A stretch of 64,000 bases of DNA from Nitrospinia bacterium (GTDB taxonomy: Bacteria > Nitrospinota > Nitrospinia > Nitrospinales > JAJDAT01): NCBI GenBank assembly GCA_029261715.1, contig JAJDAT010000008.1, positions 17,590 through 81,589 on the forward strand, in the 5' to 3' direction. The notes under the pieces are model-generated. The model saw only the letters and a list, made by a program, of their open reading frames with translations. It was not told the origin of the DNA and did no database searches. Made by a program: the position numbers and the translations under genes. Numbering within the stretch: the first letter of the stretch is position 1; every line of letters begins with the position of its first letter. Below are positions 18,159 through 28,176 of the stretch, in pieces.

Positions 18159-19291
18159 AGCTTTAATACTTTCAATACTTCAGATAAATCATTTTCTCGA
18201 ACGCCTGAATGGATCGATATTCTAAGACGGTCTGTTCCCTTAGGAACTGTAGGCGGTCTGATTGCTCCTACTAGAATTCCTTTTTCTTTTAATTGGTTTT
18301 TTAAGGAAAGGGTTGCTTCCGTTTCTCCGATGATTATTGGAATAATCTGGGAGGAGAACTCTTCAGAGCCTAAACCAATTTTTATTAATTCAGAGCGAAA
18401 GTGTTTGACTGTTTTTTTTAGGAGGTTTCTTGTTGTTTCTGCATTTTTGATGATTTCGATTGCCGCTTCTGCCGCTGCGGCCTGGGCTGGGGCCAGATAG
18501 GTTGAATAAATAAACTCTCCCGAAAAATTGATTAAATAATCAATGAACTCTCTAGCTTTGACGACAATATAGCCACCAGAACTGGCCAATGCCTTGCTTA
18601 ATGTGCCGACAATAATATCGACTTGATCGTAAACTTTATGTTCGTGCGCTAAACCTTCACCTTGCGGGCCCCAATATCCTATGGCGTGGGCTTCGTCTAA
18701 AATCCAAATAAACTTATACTTTTTTTTAAGAGCGGCTATGTGTTGAAGATCCGGGTAATCTCCATCCATGCTAAATACGCTTTCAGTAGCCACAAATATA
18801 GTGTCAAAGTCATTTCTATGTTTTATTAATAGTTCTTCTAATTTATCTAGATTTAAATGTGGATAGCGCAAAAACTTGGCTTTTCCCGAAGTCATTCCCT
18901 GTAACACGGAATGATGAACCAGTTTGTCGGCCAAAACTAAATCTTTATCACCGGGGATGTGTTTAAAAATTGCCTGGTTGGCTATGAAACCAGAATTAAA
19001 TAACATCCCATAAGGTTTTTGTTTCCATTCCAATAGCTTATCGAGTAATTGGGAATGGCAGGGCAGGAACCCGGTTACTAGAGGGGAAGCGCCTGATCCT
19101 GTTCCATAACTTCTAATAGCATTTTCGCTGGCCTGGATGACTTTAGGATGCGTTCGTAGTTGGAAATAATCGTTCGCCGATAAATCTAATTTATGAGGAA
19201 CGGGTAGCGAAAGTTCTCGAAATAAATCTTTTTGACGTCGGTCTTCGAGCTGGAGTTGTAAACGTTCGACTAAGTTTTCCAAGGAAGCCAT
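18137..19291 (-). CDS. bioF: 8-amino-7-oxononanoate synthase
   Basis: A 384-aa PLP enzyme of the alpha-oxoamine synthase family that condenses pimeloyl-ACP with alanine in biotin synthesis. Visible motifs: WILDEAHAIGYWGPQGEG (the Asp and His that contact PLP), TLSKALASSGGY with PLP-Lys233, and GSGASPLVTG near the substrate site. Length is normal for BioF. It heads the minus-strand biotin group. The esterase gene starts 22 nt before its stop. The closest alternative (KBL/ALAS-type enzymes) is unlikely given the flanking bio genes. Confidence 0.93.
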   Translation of the reverse strand: MASLENLVERLQLQLEDRRQKDLFRELSLPVPHKLDLSANDYFQLRTHPKVIQASENAIRSYGTGSGASPLVTGFLPCHSQLLDKLLEWKQKPYGMLFNSGFIANQAIFKHIPGDKDLVLADKLVHHSVLQGMTSGKAKFLRYPHLNLDKLEELLIKHRNDFDTIFVATESVFSMDGDYPDLQHIAALKKKYKFIWILDEAHAIGYWGPQGEGLAHEHKVYDQVDIIVGTLSKALASSGGYIVVKAREFIDYLINFSGEFIYSTYLAPAQAAAAEAAIEIIKNAETTRNLLKKTVKHFRSELIKIGLGSEEFSSQIIPIIIGETEATLSLKNQLKEKGILVGAIRPPTVPKGTDRLRISIHSGVRENDLSEVLKVLKLWKKQKG

Positions 19292-19439
19292 TTTAGGAAT
19301 GAGGTTTCAAATCTAGAGCTTAAACGAGGATTGTTGAAAACCGTTAATTTGATTCAATTCTACACGTATAAACTGCATAAATTATGGTATAAAAAGTCAT
19401 TTTAGTCAAAGATTCGAATAACTTAGAATTAGGGTAGAA

Positions 19440-19841
19440 ATGTCAGAAATTATAGATGAAGGTAAAGTTTGGTTTAAAGGAATGCCGGGTCCAACATACG
19501 CAATAAAAGTGGACGAAAATCATTTTGTTATTGGGAAGAAAGAAGACGAAGTTTTAGAACGTTGGATAGATGGCGATAAATTGTGTGTCGATTTGCACGA
19601 TAAAGCCAAAAAGATGCGCACTGCTAGATGTTTTTCCATTCATTTAATCGCAAAAACGGACGCATCATTATTTTCTGGATTTGAAAAAACAAAACATGCC
19701 GCAGTAAAAGTAGTCCTTTTTGATGACGAAGGAGTTCAGACTTATATTTTGCAAGGAGATGATTACGTTAAATCTAATGCCGCCGACCTGGACTCCAAAG
19801 CTTTTTGGGCGTTAGTGAGGTTTGACAGCGCCCAGTCATAG
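19440..19841 (+). CDS. Hypothetical protein (133 aa)
   Basis: A soluble, acidic protein with no signal peptide or membrane helix. Composition and alternating pattern (YAIKVDENHFVIGKKEDEV, then AAVKVVLFDDEGVQTYIL) suggest a small beta-rich fold. No family was recognised. It is divergent from bioF, with about 150 bp of AT-rich sequence between the starts. Start ATG at 19440 follows TTAGGGTAG, a passable ribosome site. It looks like a genuine gene because of good codon structure over its full length. Confidence 0.6.
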   Translation: MSEIIDEGKVWFKGMPGPTYAIKVDENHFVIGKKEDEVLERWIDGDKLCVDLHDKAKKMRTARCFSIHLIAKTDASLFSGFEKTKHAAVKVVLFDDEGVQTYILQGDDYVKSNAADLDSKAFWALVRFDSAQS

Positions 19842-20165
19842 GTGAACGCTATTCAAAGTTTAATAAGCAGTTATAACGTCTTGTCTCATCTTCCACTAAG
19901 GTTTTCGCTATTTTCCTACCAGTATAGATTCCTAAAAGCTCCTTGTAGCTCCCCCGAAGTTTTGTTGATTTAAGAAGAGTTTGGCGCAAACTCTCAAAAA
20001 TAAAGTTTTATCCTGAATTTTAACTTATTGATATTAAAAGCTTTAAAATGTTTTTTTGCCAATTGTTGGCATTGTTCCCTCATATGCATATATTTAATTA
20101 CATACAACAAAATAGCCAGTCAGAATCCAGTAAGTTTTTTGATTTTAAAGGGTTACGAGGGGGCA

Positions 20166-20714
20166 ATGAAAACGAGTATTCCGAAAACTATACTTTTGGC
20201 AGTGATTTGGGTAATGCTTTGCGCTGGTAGTTGGGTTCAACCTACTGAAAATCAGCATGCCATTTCTAATGATTGGAGATTCCCAACGGAAAATGAATTA
20301 ATCAAAAACTGGAAATGGACGCTAAAAGAGATCAAAGAAAACTTGAAAGTGACTGGGGATTTTGATGGCGATAGGATAATGGACGAAGCCAAATTGATGG
20401 TTAAAAAAGATCATTCTGCAATGGGTTTGTTGGTTGTCTTTTCTCCAAAAACAGATATGGAATATTGGATGCTTTTGGATTTTGGAACGCCTAAAACCTT
20501 AAAAACGTATAGAATTTCATTAAAAAAACCTAGTGTTTATCAAGTTTCTTGTCAGACAAAAGAACCTTGTTTGTTCTGTGAAAATAAACAACCTTGTAAA
20601 AATGGCGAAAGGTCCATTTCAATTGAGACTTCCACAATTGTTGTAAATAATAAGGATGCTTTTATCTGGAATAAAAAGCGATCCGGATTCCTGGAACTCT
20701 TAAACTTTTCATAA
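20166..20714 (+). CDS. Secreted hypothetical protein with Asp-rich FG-GAP-like motif
   Basis: A 182-aa exported protein: hydrophobic signal segment (TILLAVIWVMLCAGSW) and then a periplasmic domain. VTGDFDGDRIMDEAKLMV resembles the calcium-binding D-x-D-x-D loops of FG-GAP/VCBS repeats. A cysteine cluster (SCQTKEPCLFCENKQPC) could form disulfides. ATG at 20166 is chosen because GAGGGGGC precedes it; the same frame is open further upstream but without a better site. Function is unknown. A terminator hairpin follows at 20761. Confidence 0.65.
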   Translation: MKTSIPKTILLAVIWVMLCAGSWVQPTENQHAISNDWRFPTENELIKNWKWTLKEIKENLKVTGDFDGDRIMDEAKLMVKKDHSAMGLLVVFSPKTDMEYWMLLDFGTPKTLKTYRISLKKPSVYQVSCQTKEPCLFCENKQPCKNGERSISIETSTIVVNNKDAFIWNKKRSGFLELLNFS

Positions 20715-20760
20715 AATAAAAAATACCCGCCTTAGCAAAAAATAAGCTCATTATTAGCCT

Positions 20761-20790
20761 AAATCCTAAATATTTTGGGATTTGGGTTTT
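20761..20790 (+). terminator. Rho-independent terminator candidate
   Basis: AAATCCTAAA (20761-20770) pairs with TTTGGGATTT (20774-20783) through a 3-nt loop, followed by GGGTTTTCT. The stem is AT-rich and the T run short, so strength is doubtful. The rest of 20715-21020 holds no gene. Confidence 0.45.
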
Positions 20791-21020
20791 CTGTTCCCAT
20801 CCTTGCTGTACCCACATTCTTTGTGTAATCCATTTTAATAGACAATCTGCTTTTAGCGGGTGTCATTGTCTGCTCGATTACTTTCTAGTTTTATATATTT
20901 GTTAGATTCCTTAAATGAAGAATGAGCTTATTTTTTAGATTTGTGATGCATCTAGAAAAAAGGCGTTTATAATAAAGATATATAGTAAGTTTAGGTAAAT
21001 CTAACTGAGGCGAAAATAAA

Positions 21021-23498
21021 TTGAACGAAAAAAATGATATTCCAACCCAAACATTACGTTGGTTTCATTGGTTAGTTGTAGTTCTTTCAATTTTCCTCAC
21101 TCTTTTCGCCTGGTATTTCTCAAAAAAACAAATTGATGAAAAGGTGAAAAATCAATTTACCCGAGAAGCTTCCCAGGTAGTCGAACTAATTTCTGAACGA
21201 ATGCAAAAATATGAAGATGGACTTTGGGGAGGTGTTGCCGCTATCCAAGCGAAAGGAGGGAATATCTCCTATAGAGATTGGTTTACTTTTGCCAATAGTC
21301 TTCATTTAGAAGGCAAGTACCCAGGGATCAATGGAATTGGAGTTATTCATCACGTTTCTAAAAAAGGATTAAACGCTTATTTAAAGGAACAAAGATTGGA
21401 TCGGCCAAATTATAAAATTCACCCAAAACATAATGAAAATGAGTTTTTCCCTATTACCTATATTGAACCCGTCAAAACAAACGTTAAAGCCGTCGGATTG
21501 GATATGGCGTATGAAATAAACCGCTATACAGCTTCCAAAAAATCTCGCGATACAGGGGTAGCGCAAATTACAGGTCCCATTGCGTTAGTTCAAGACGAAG
21601 CAAAAACTCCAGGGTTTTTGTTTTTTGCCCCTTTTTATAAAGGAGGGACACACGATTCTTTAAAAGAACGAAAAAATAATTTTACTGGAATGGTTTATGC
21701 TCCTTTTGTGATGAAGAAGTTGATGAAAGGGGTTTTGGAAAAAGGAAAGCGTCGTGTGGGGATTAGAATTAAAGATGGCGACGATAATTTATACAATGAA
21801 CTTGTAGAGACTAATATTGATTTCGACGACCATCCTTTATTCAAAAAAAACTTTGAAATCGATTTATATGGGAGAACCTGGATATTTGATATTCAAAGCG
21901 CCAAATCATTTCGTGAAGTCTCTAAAAATAACCAACCTCTAATGATTCTATTCGGTGGGATCATCATCGACTCTTTACTTCTAGCATTATTTGTTTTTCT
22001 TGCAAGATCGAATAAAAAAGCCGTTACCTATGCAGAGTTAATAAACCGGGAACTTAAAGACAAAACACAAAACCTTGAGGAATCGAATATAAACTTGGCT
22101 CAAGCGAAGTTAGAAGCAGAAAATGCCAATCAAGCAAAAAGTATTTTTCTTGCAAATATGAGTCATGAAATTCGGACGCCAATGAACGCTATTTTAGGGT
22201 ATACACAAGTTCTTCTCAGGCGGAGCGGTTTGGATAAAAATCAAAAAGAAGCGATTGAAACAATTGATAGTAGCGGCAAAAATCTACTTAATTTGATTAA
22301 TGAAATTCTTGATATATCAAAAATTGAAGCTGGTCATATGGAGCTTCATCCGATTAATTTTAATTTTAACGAGCTTATTAATGAGATTTCCCGGATGTTT
22401 GACCTTCAGTGTAGGGAAAAGGATTTACTTTTGGACTTTCAATATTCAAGAGATTCTCATTTAGTTTATGGCGATGAAAACAAGATAAGGCAGATTTTGG
22501 TCAATATTATTGGTAATTCTGTGAAATTTACCGATTCAGGAAAAATTAGTTTAAGAGTTACTCCTATTGCTAACAATAAATTCAAATTCGAAATTAGCGA
22601 TACAGGAAATGGAATTCCAGATGAAGTTAAAAAATCCATATTTGATCCTTTCACACAAGATATACAAGGGGCTCAAAAAGGCGGCACAGGTTTGGGGTTG
22701 GCCATTTGCAAAAAACAAATTGAGCTTATGGGAGGGACTTTGAACTTTGAGTCGAAAGTTGGAAAAGGATCTCGCTTTTATTTTGATTTGTATTTGCCGG
22801 ATGCTACTGGAGAAATCCATGAACAATTAGACCGAAGAAAGGTTATTCATTTAGCCGAGGGATTTTCCGTTAAAGCTTTGATTGTAGATGACGTGAAAGA
22901 AAATCAAGACGTTCTTGTAGGATTGCTGGACGACATAGGAGTTGAAATTTTGTTGGCCAGCAATGGAAAAGAAGCTATAGAAAAAGTAGAGGAGAGCGCT
23001 CCTGAAATTATTTTTATGGATATGAAAATGCCTTTAATGAGGGGCGAGGAGGCTGTGAAAATAATACGTCAGAAATATGGAAGCGAGAAAATCAAAATTG
23101 TAGCTATAACGGCTTCTATTTTTGAAAATCGATCGAAAGTTTACTGCGAAATGGGTTGTGACTATTTTCTTTCAAAACCTTTTCGGGTGGAGCAAATTTT
23201 CAATAGTTTGAAACAGCTTCTCGGAGTGGAGTTTGAGTATGAAACAGAAAAGGAAGAGGACGTACTCAGTAAATCCAATATGAATTTATCGAATATTACT
23301 ATTCCAAAGATTCTTTATGAAGATTTTTTGAGTTCGATTGAATTATGCAATATAACAACTCTCGAAATAAACTTGGGCAAACTGGGAGAAATAAATGAGG
23401 GTTGTAAGCAGGTTAAAGAGATCCTTACAGTGTTCATGAAAAATTATGATATGAATGGTTTTCGGAATACTCTTGAAAAACTAAAAGTTGAAGAATAA
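21021..23498 (+). CDS. CHASE-domain hybrid sensor histidine kinase
   Basis: An 825-aa membrane sensor. A transmembrane helix near residues 14-34 and a second near 310-330 enclose a periplasmic CHASE domain ([25 protein letters not shown]). A coiled coil and HisKA/HATPase core follow, with His382 in [13 protein letters not shown] and G boxes DTGNGIP and [11 protein letters not shown]-terminal receiver carries phospho-Asp667 (IFMDMKMP) and Lys in FLSKPF. About 100 further residues form an unassigned tail. Start is TTG at 21021; the only AGG upstream is 12 nt away, so expression may be weak. The partner regulator is not adjacent. Confidence 0.88.
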   Translation: MNEKNDIPTQTLRWFHWLVVVLSIFLTLFAWYFSKKQIDEKVKNQFTREASQVVELISERMQKYEDGLWGGVAAIQAKGGNISYRDWFTFANSLHLEGKYPGINGIGVIHHVSKKGLNAYLKEQRLDRPNYKIHPKHNENEFFPITYIEPVKTNVKAVGLDMAYEINRYTASKKSRDTGVAQITGPIALVQDEAKTPGFLFFAPFYKGGTHDSLKERKNNFTGMVYAPFVMKKLMKGVLEKGKRRVGIRIKDGDDNLYNELVETNIDFDDHPLFKKNFEIDLYGRTWIFDIQSAKSFREVSKNNQPLMILFGGIIIDSLLLALFVFLARSNKKAVTYAELINRELKDKTQNLEESNINLAQAKLEAENANQAKSIFLANMSHEIRTPMNAILGYTQVLLRRSGLDKNQKEAIETIDSSGKNLLNLINEILDISKIEAGHMELHPINFNFNELINEISRMFDLQCREKDLLLDFQYSRDSHLVYGDENKIRQILVNIIGNSVKFTDSGKISLRVTPIANNKFKFEISDTGNGIPDEVKKSIFDPFTQDIQGAQKGGTGLGLAICKKQIELMGGTLNFESKVGKGSRFYFDLYLPDATGEIHEQLDRRKVIHLAEGFSVKALIVDDVKENQDVLVGLLDDIGVEILLASNGKEAIEKVEESAPEIIFMDMKMPLMRGEEAVKIIRQKYGSEKIKIVAITASIFENRSKVYCEMGCDYFLSKPFRVEQIFNSLKQLLGVEFEYETEKEEDVLSKSNMNLSNITIPKILYEDFLSSIELCNITTLEINLGKLGEINEGCKQVKEILTVFMKNYDMNGFRNTLEKLKVEE

Positions 23499-23628
23499 AA
23501 AAACTTTCTCCTCATAAACAAATTTAGTTTAGCGGTTTCCCATCCCCCCTTTGATTTTTAAAAAATTGTTCCTATAAAAATTTAATGGAAGTTTGTATTT
23601 AGGTCAATTTGCTGAAGCCTTAAACTCA

Positions 23629-23656
23629 TTGCAATTGCCATACAATTAGATATAAT
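23629..23656 (+). promoter_or_regulatory. Probable cas operon promoter
   Basis: TTGCAA (23629-23634), 16 bp, TATAAT (23651-23656) on the plus strand, about 160 nt before the cas9 start. Both boxes are preserved in the degenerate copy at 30888-30915. A transcript from here would run through the tracrRNA gene in antisense before reaching cas9. Confidence 0.6.
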
Positions 23657-23689
23657 TTCTTTATGCAAAAAATATAGGGTTGCCCCAAA

Positions 23690-23780
23690 AAGAAAAAGCA
23701 GGCCGTAGCCTGCTTTTTAATAATGGTGTCTAACCAGTAAGTTAGACTTGTTACCGATTAGACCACAATTTCCTACATGT
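23690..23780 (-). ncRNA. tracrRNA
   Basis: Transcribed leftward. The 5' part (23779-23750) is an anti-repeat that pairs with the first 29 nt of the crRNA-sense repeat with one bulged U and two G-U wobbles. Next comes a perfect 7-bp stem, GTCTAAC/GTTAGAC (23728-23747 on plus). Last is an intrinsic terminator, GCAGGC-TACG-GCCTGC followed by TTTTT (23693-23718). The order anti-repeat, hairpin, terminator is that of known Cas9 tracrRNAs. Location beside cas9 and the pairing fix array transcription to the minus strand. Boundaries are predicted from promoter and terminator. Confidence 0.9.
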
Positions 23781-23786
23781 ATATTT

Positions 23787-23815
23787 ATTTTATGGTAGAG
23801 GGAAAAGGTTTGCAA
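23787..23815 (-). promoter_or_regulatory. tracrRNA promoter overlapping the cas9 start
   Basis: On the minus strand, TTGCAA (23815-23810), a 17-bp spacer and TAAAAT (23792-23787) predict a start near 23780, exactly where the anti-repeat begins. The -35 box includes the first base of the cas9 ATG, and the spacer covers its ribosome site. Confidence 0.65.
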
Positions 23816-26800
23816 TGAAAAAAAATGAAAGAAAAAAAGACCACTATCGATTAGGGCTAGATTTGGGAACAAATTCTTTAGGTTGGACTCTTCTTTCTTT
23901 GAACGTCAAAGACAGACCTCAATGTATTTTGGATTGGGGAGTTCGTATATTTTCCGATGGCAGGAATCCCAAAGATAAAACGTCTCTTGCCGTGAACCGT
24001 AGAATAGCTCGGGGAGCCCGTAGGAGAAGAGACCGGTATTTAAGAAGACGCCATTCGCTCATGTGGAATCTGGTTAGACTAGGGTTAATGCCAAAAGATA
24101 AGGAGAAAAGAAAAAAACTTGAAAATGAGGTAAATCCTTACGAGTCGCGAACCAAGGCTCTAGACGAAAAACTGGAACCTTTCAAGTTAGGTCGCGTTTT
24201 GTTTCATTTAAATCAAAGACGCGGTTTCAAAAGCAATCGTAAAACCAACACCAAAGAAGATAAAAGTAAAATTACCGACGACATTCAGGGATTAGAAGAA
24301 TCTATTCGTGAAACTTTTTCTAGAAGTCTGGGAGAATTTTTAAATAAAAAATATCTGGAAGGGGTTGGAACGCGCGCGCGTGCGGGAGAAAAACTTTATC
24401 CCAACCGTAAAATGTACGAAGTAGAGTTTCAAGCCATCCAGGATAAACAATCGCCTTTTTTTCCAAAAGTAAAAAAAGAAGACTGGGAACTATTAAGAGA
24501 AATTATTTTTCATCAAAGACCTTTAAAACCTCAAGACCCAGGGCGTTGCCAGTTCGAGTCAAGTCAACCAAGGGCTCCCATCGCTCTTCCTTCTTACCTG
24601 AAGTTTTCAATAGCGCAGGATATCGGCAACTTGCAAATTATCCAGCCTGATAGAAGTAAACAAAACTTAAAGCCAGAACAAAAAGCCGTTTTATGGGAAC
24701 GGCTGAATCGTCAAAAAGAATTGGCTTTTTCTTCCATAAAAACCGCGTTGAAACTTCCCGAAGAAATCGAGTTCAACTTAGAAACTGAAAGAAGAAAGAA
24801 ATTAAAAGGAAGCTCCACCGCCTCGCTATTGTCGAAGAAAGAATACTTCGGTAATAAATGGTTTGCGCTTGATGGTAAGTTGCAAGACGAAATCGTTCTT
24901 TATTTATTAGAAACTGAAGAAGAGAGCGCTGTGGCCCATAAAGCGATAACAGAATGGGGTGTAGATGAAATAACAGCACAAAATCTTTCCATACTAGGAC
25001 CAGATGATTTTCCCAGAGGATACGCCCACTTTTGCGCTCAGGTTTTAAGTAAGTTGTGGCAAAAGATGAGCGATGAAGGACTGCGTTATGACGAAGCTGC
25101 CAAAGAGTTAGGCTACAACCACAGTCAGAGCGGGGTGACAGAACTGAGTTCTGAATTGGAATATTATGGCAAACTATTACCGGAATCAGTTATGAGAGCT
25201 TGCCCAGGTGAGGAGCATCACGTTAAAAAATATGGAAGGATTTCAAACCCGACAGTTCATATTGGTCTCAATCAATTACGGTTAGTTATTAATGCGATCA
25301 TTGAACGCTATGGTCCACCGGATGAGATTATTTTGGAGTTGGCAAGAGATCTAAAGCAGAATTTCGAACAAAAGAGATATATGGAAAAGAAACAAAGAAC
25401 AAATCAAAGTGAAAACGAGCGTATTTCCAATCGTCTTAAGGAAGAAGGAATTGAAGTTAATGGGAGAAATATAACAAAGTATCGCCTTTGGGAAGAACTC
25501 AACACAAAAGACGTGTTAGATCGTAAATGTCCTTACACTGGAGAGACGATCAGTCCTGGAACTTTATTCACCGAGAAAGTTGAAATAGAACATATCCTGC
25601 CATTTTCAAAAAGTTTAGATGATTCGCGTGGTAATAAAACAATTGCGATGACTCACGCCAATCGAGAAAAGAGCAATCGATCTCCTTACGAAGCTTTTGG
25701 AAAGGAAAAGAAAAGATACGACCAAATTATCCATCGGGCAAAATGTTTGCCAAAAAATAAAAGATGGCGGTTTGATCCTGACGCGATGGATCGGTTTAGC
25801 GACGAAAATAAATTTCTGGATCGGCAACTAAACGATACGCGTTATTTAGGAAAAGCGGCAAAAAAGTATCTCTCTTATATTTGTCATAAAAATAAAATTT
25901 GGGTTGTGCCAGGGCGATTGACTGCGTTACTTCGTAGAAAATGGGATTTTGGGAAAAATCGCGACGACTATCGTAATCATGCATTGGATTCGCTTATCGT
26001 TGGCGTGACAGATCGTAATTTAATTCGCAGAATAGCCGAAATGAATGAAGACGAACGGGGTAGAGTGTTGGTTGCCGAACCCTGGAAAGGGTTCCACACA
26101 GAGGTTTTGAAAGCTTTAGATAATATCGTCGTTTCGCATCGTCCAGATCATTCAATAGCAGGACAATTTCATGAGGAAACTGCTTATGGAAGGTTAAAAA
26201 ATCCATCTGCAGAAGAAACAAAACAAAATTATAATGTTGTTTATAGAAAACCGCTTTTTTCCTTGTCAGATAAGGAAGTTAAAGCTATACGGGATTCAGA
26301 GATAAAAGAAAAACTATTGAAAGAAATAGAAGAAAGCGAAATTTCTTTGAAAGAAACACTCGCAGAATTTAGCGTGAATACGGGAATTAAAAAAGTTCGT
26401 CTCTTAAAAAAGGAAAACCCTCTATTCGATATTAAGCATCCATCTAAAAAACCGGTACATACAAAGAGTTTTGCGCGAGGAGAAATTCACCATATCGGGT
26501 TTTGGAAGCTACCCAATGGAAAGATTGAAGCCAAAGAGGTTTCTTTTTTAGAAATTAATCGCAATAGTGATAACAATTTCAGACCACACCCCGCAGCTAA
26601 GCGAATTTTTAAATTGCACAAACGCGATTTGGTCAAGCTGGTTCATAAAGGGAAAGAAAAAATTGCAAAGGTCGTAAGCCTAAGACCTATTAATAAACAA
26701 ATTCGATTAGTGGAACATTTTGAAGGAGGTAATCTTGAAAAACGAATTAAAAATGGCGAAAAATTAGATATTATGATTTCGTTTAGTAAATTGAAGGACT

Positions 26801-26865
26801 ACCAAGTGAGACTGATCCATATAGATCCATTGGGTAAAATAAAAGATGCGGGGCCAGTATTATGA
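23815..26865 (+). CDS. cas9: CRISPR-associated endonuclease Cas9, type II-C
   Basis: A 1016-aa compact Cas9. RuvC-I is RLGLDLGTNSLGW (Asp16), followed by an Arg-rich bridge helix (ARGARRRRDRYLRRRHS). RuvC-II is PDEIILELARDL (Glu508), HNH is KVEIEHILPFSKSLDD (His593), and RuvC-III is NHALDSLIVG (His722, Asp725). All catalytic residues are present, so a double-strand cutter is expected. The size, and cas1-cas2 with no csn2 or cas4, assign subtype II-C. ATG at 23815 follows GGAAAAGG. The stop overlaps the cas1 start (ATGA). The PAM cannot be read from sequence. Confidence 0.97.
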   Translation: MKKNERKKDHYRLGLDLGTNSLGWTLLSLNVKDRPQCILDWGVRIFSDGRNPKDKTSLAVNRRIARGARRRRDRYLRRRHSLMWNLVRLGLMPKDKEKRKKLENEVNPYESRTKALDEKLEPFKLGRVLFHLNQRRGFKSNRKTNTKEDKSKITDDIQGLEESIRETFSRSLGEFLNKKYLEGVGTRARAGEKLYPNRKMYEVEFQAIQDKQSPFFPKVKKEDWELLREIIFHQRPLKPQDPGRCQFESSQPRAPIALPSYLKFSIAQDIGNLQIIQPDRSKQNLKPEQKAVLWERLNRQKELAFSSIKTALKLPEEIEFNLETERRKKLKGSSTASLLSKKEYFGNKWFALDGKLQDEIVLYLLETEEESAVAHKAITEWGVDEITAQNLSILGPDDFPRGYAHFCAQVLSKLWQKMSDEGLRYDEAAKELGYNHSQSGVTELSSELEYYGKLLPESVMRACPGEEHHVKKYGRISNPTVHIGLNQLRLVINAIIERYGPPDEIILELARDLKQNFEQKRYMEKKQRTNQSENERISNRLKEEGIEVNGRNITKYRLWEELNTKDVLDRKCPYTGETISPGTLFTEKVEIEHILPFSKSLDDSRGNKTIAMTHANREKSNRSPYEAFGKEKKRYDQIIHRAKCLPKNKRWRFDPDAMDRFSDENKFLDRQLNDTRYLGKAAKKYLSYICHKNKIWVVPGRLTALLRRKWDFGKNRDDYRNHALDSLIVGVTDRNLIRRIAEMNEDERGRVLVAEPWKGFHTEVLKALDNIVVSHRPDHSIAGQFHEETAYGRLKNPSAEETKQNYNVVYRKPLFSLSDKEVKAIRDSEIKEKLLKEIEESEISLKETLAEFSVNTGIKKVRLLKKENPLFDIKHPSKKPVHTKSFARGEIHHIGFWKLPNGKIEAKEVSFLEINRNSDNNFRPHPAAKRIFKLHKRDLVKLVHKGKEKIAKVVSLRPINKQIRLVEHFEGGNLEKRIKNGEKLDIMISFSKLKDYQVRLIHIDPLGKIKDAGPVL

Positions 26866-27773
26866 ATGGACGCGTAATCGAAATATCAGACTCAGGGCGC
26901 TACCTTTCAGTTTATCGCGGATTTTTAATTATTAAGAGCGAAGGGAAGGAATTAGGGCGTGTTCCATTAGCGGATATCCAAGTTTTAATTCTTAGCGGTT
27001 TTGGAAATTCTCTCACCACTAATGTTGTCAACAATTTGTTAGAAAACGGCGGAACGATAGTCTTTTGTGGTAAAAATTATCATCCTTCCGCAATCCTTTG
27101 GCCGATAGGGTCGCATAATGTCGAAACAGGGCGATTGCAATTGCAAATTAACGCTTCCAAACCACTCAAAAAGCGGGTTTGGCAAGTTTTGGTAAAAGAT
27201 AAAATTGGCAATCAGGCGGCTATATTAGAATCGCTCAATTTAGAGAGCGAAAAAGTGCGTTTATTAACGCAAAGAGTAGGTTCAGGCGATCCGGAAAACT
27301 TGGAGGCCCAAGCGGCCCGTATTTATTGGCCTTTATTGATGGGGAAAGAGTTTCGACGGAATACGGACGGGGATGGAGTCAATGCTTTATTAAATTATGG
27401 GTATGCTGTATTGCGAGCGGCAACGGCCAGAGGAGTTTCAGCATCAGGTTTGCAACCGTCTTTAGGAGTACACCATCGAAGCGAAGCCAACGCTTTCTGT
27501 CTTGTCGATGATTTGATGGAACCTTTTAGACCGTTAGTTGATTTATTTGTCTATAAACTGATTAGCCAAGGAGTTAATGAGGTGACGCCGGAAGCCAAGC
27601 AAAAACTAGTTTCTGTTTTGAATATTGAACTATCGGCAAGCGTTGGGGCTAGCTCGCTTTCTAATTGTTTGATGAGGTTATCTCAGTCATTGGTAAAAAG
27701 TTTTCAGTCCAATAGCGTCGAATTGGAATTGCCGAAATCCCCCTTGCCCATAGAATTAGTTTTTGAGGATTAA
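26862..27773 (+). CDS. cas1: CRISPR integrase Cas1
   Basis: A 303-aa type II Cas1, the catalytic subunit of the Cas1-Cas2 complex that inserts new spacers. Recognisable segments are the beta-rich N-terminus (RVPLADIQVLILSGFGNSLT), the central EAQAARIYWPLL with the metal-binding Glu, and SLGVHHRSEANAFCLVDDLM, which supplies the His and Asp ligands. All appear intact, so adaptation should be possible. It overlaps cas9 by 4 nt and precedes cas2 by 2 nt, within one operon. Confidence 0.95.
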   Translation: MNGRVIEISDSGRYLSVYRGFLIIKSEGKELGRVPLADIQVLILSGFGNSLTTNVVNNLLENGGTIVFCGKNYHPSAILWPIGSHNVETGRLQLQINASKPLKKRVWQVLVKDKIGNQAAILESLNLESEKVRLLTQRVGSGDPENLEAQAARIYWPLLMGKEFRRNTDGDGVNALLNYGYAVLRAATARGVSASGLQPSLGVHHRSEANAFCLVDDLMEPFRPLVDLFVYKLISQGVNEVTPEAKQKLVSVLNIELSASVGASSLSNCLMRLSQSLVKSFQSNSVELELPKSPLPIELVFED

Positions 27774-27775
27774 TT

Positions 27776-28105
27776 TTGAAATTTTCTGGATATCGATTTA
27801 TGTGGTTACAAGTGTTATTTGATTTGCCCACCAAGTCAAAGAAAGATCGGAAAGCCGCTTCGCGTTTTCGTCATGATCTTTTAGATCTAGGTTTTGAAAT
27901 GTCTCAGTTCTCAGTCTATCAGAGGTTTTGTTCTGGAAAAGAAATGGCGGAAAATGTCATCAAAAAAATAGAGCAGAATCTACCAGAAGCTGGTAAAATT
28001 CATATACTCACCTTTACAGATAAGCAATACGAAAATATGAAGACTTTTCGCGGAAAAGAGCGTGGTAAAAAACAAAAGAATCCAGAGCAATTCAGCTTAT
28101 TTTAA
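27776..28105 (+). CDS. cas2: CRISPR-associated protein Cas2
   Basis: A 109-aa Cas2 with the ferredoxin-like fold pattern: MWLQVLFDLPTKSKKDRKAA at the N-terminus (the conserved Asp follows the first strand) and a second half with GKIHILTFTDKQYENM. It forms the structural core of the spacer-integration complex. The start is TTG at 27776, three bases after the cas1 stop, so translation is probably coupled. The C-terminal tail is basic, then ends in EQFSLF. The array begins 71 bp later. Confidence 0.93.
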   Translation: MKFSGYRFMWLQVLFDLPTKSKKDRKAASRFRHDLLDLGFEMSQFSVYQRFCSGKEMAENVIKKIEQNLPEAGKIHILTFTDKQYENMKTFRGKERGKKQKNPEQFSLF

Positions 28106-28138
28106 AATGAAAACCTTCTTTTTTTTCACGTCAAAACA

Positions 28139-28169
28139 AAATAACCCTCTAAAAATTAGAAGGTTATTT
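28139..28169 (-). terminator. Hairpin between cas2 and the array, likely ends the crRNA transcript
   Basis: AAATAACCCTCTA and TAGAAGGTTATTT pair (one mismatch) around AAAAT. On the minus strand the stem is followed by TTTTGTTTTG, a usable U tract. On the plus strand there is none. This fits termination of array transcription running toward cas2. Confidence 0.5.
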
Positions 28170-28176
28170 CGGGTCT

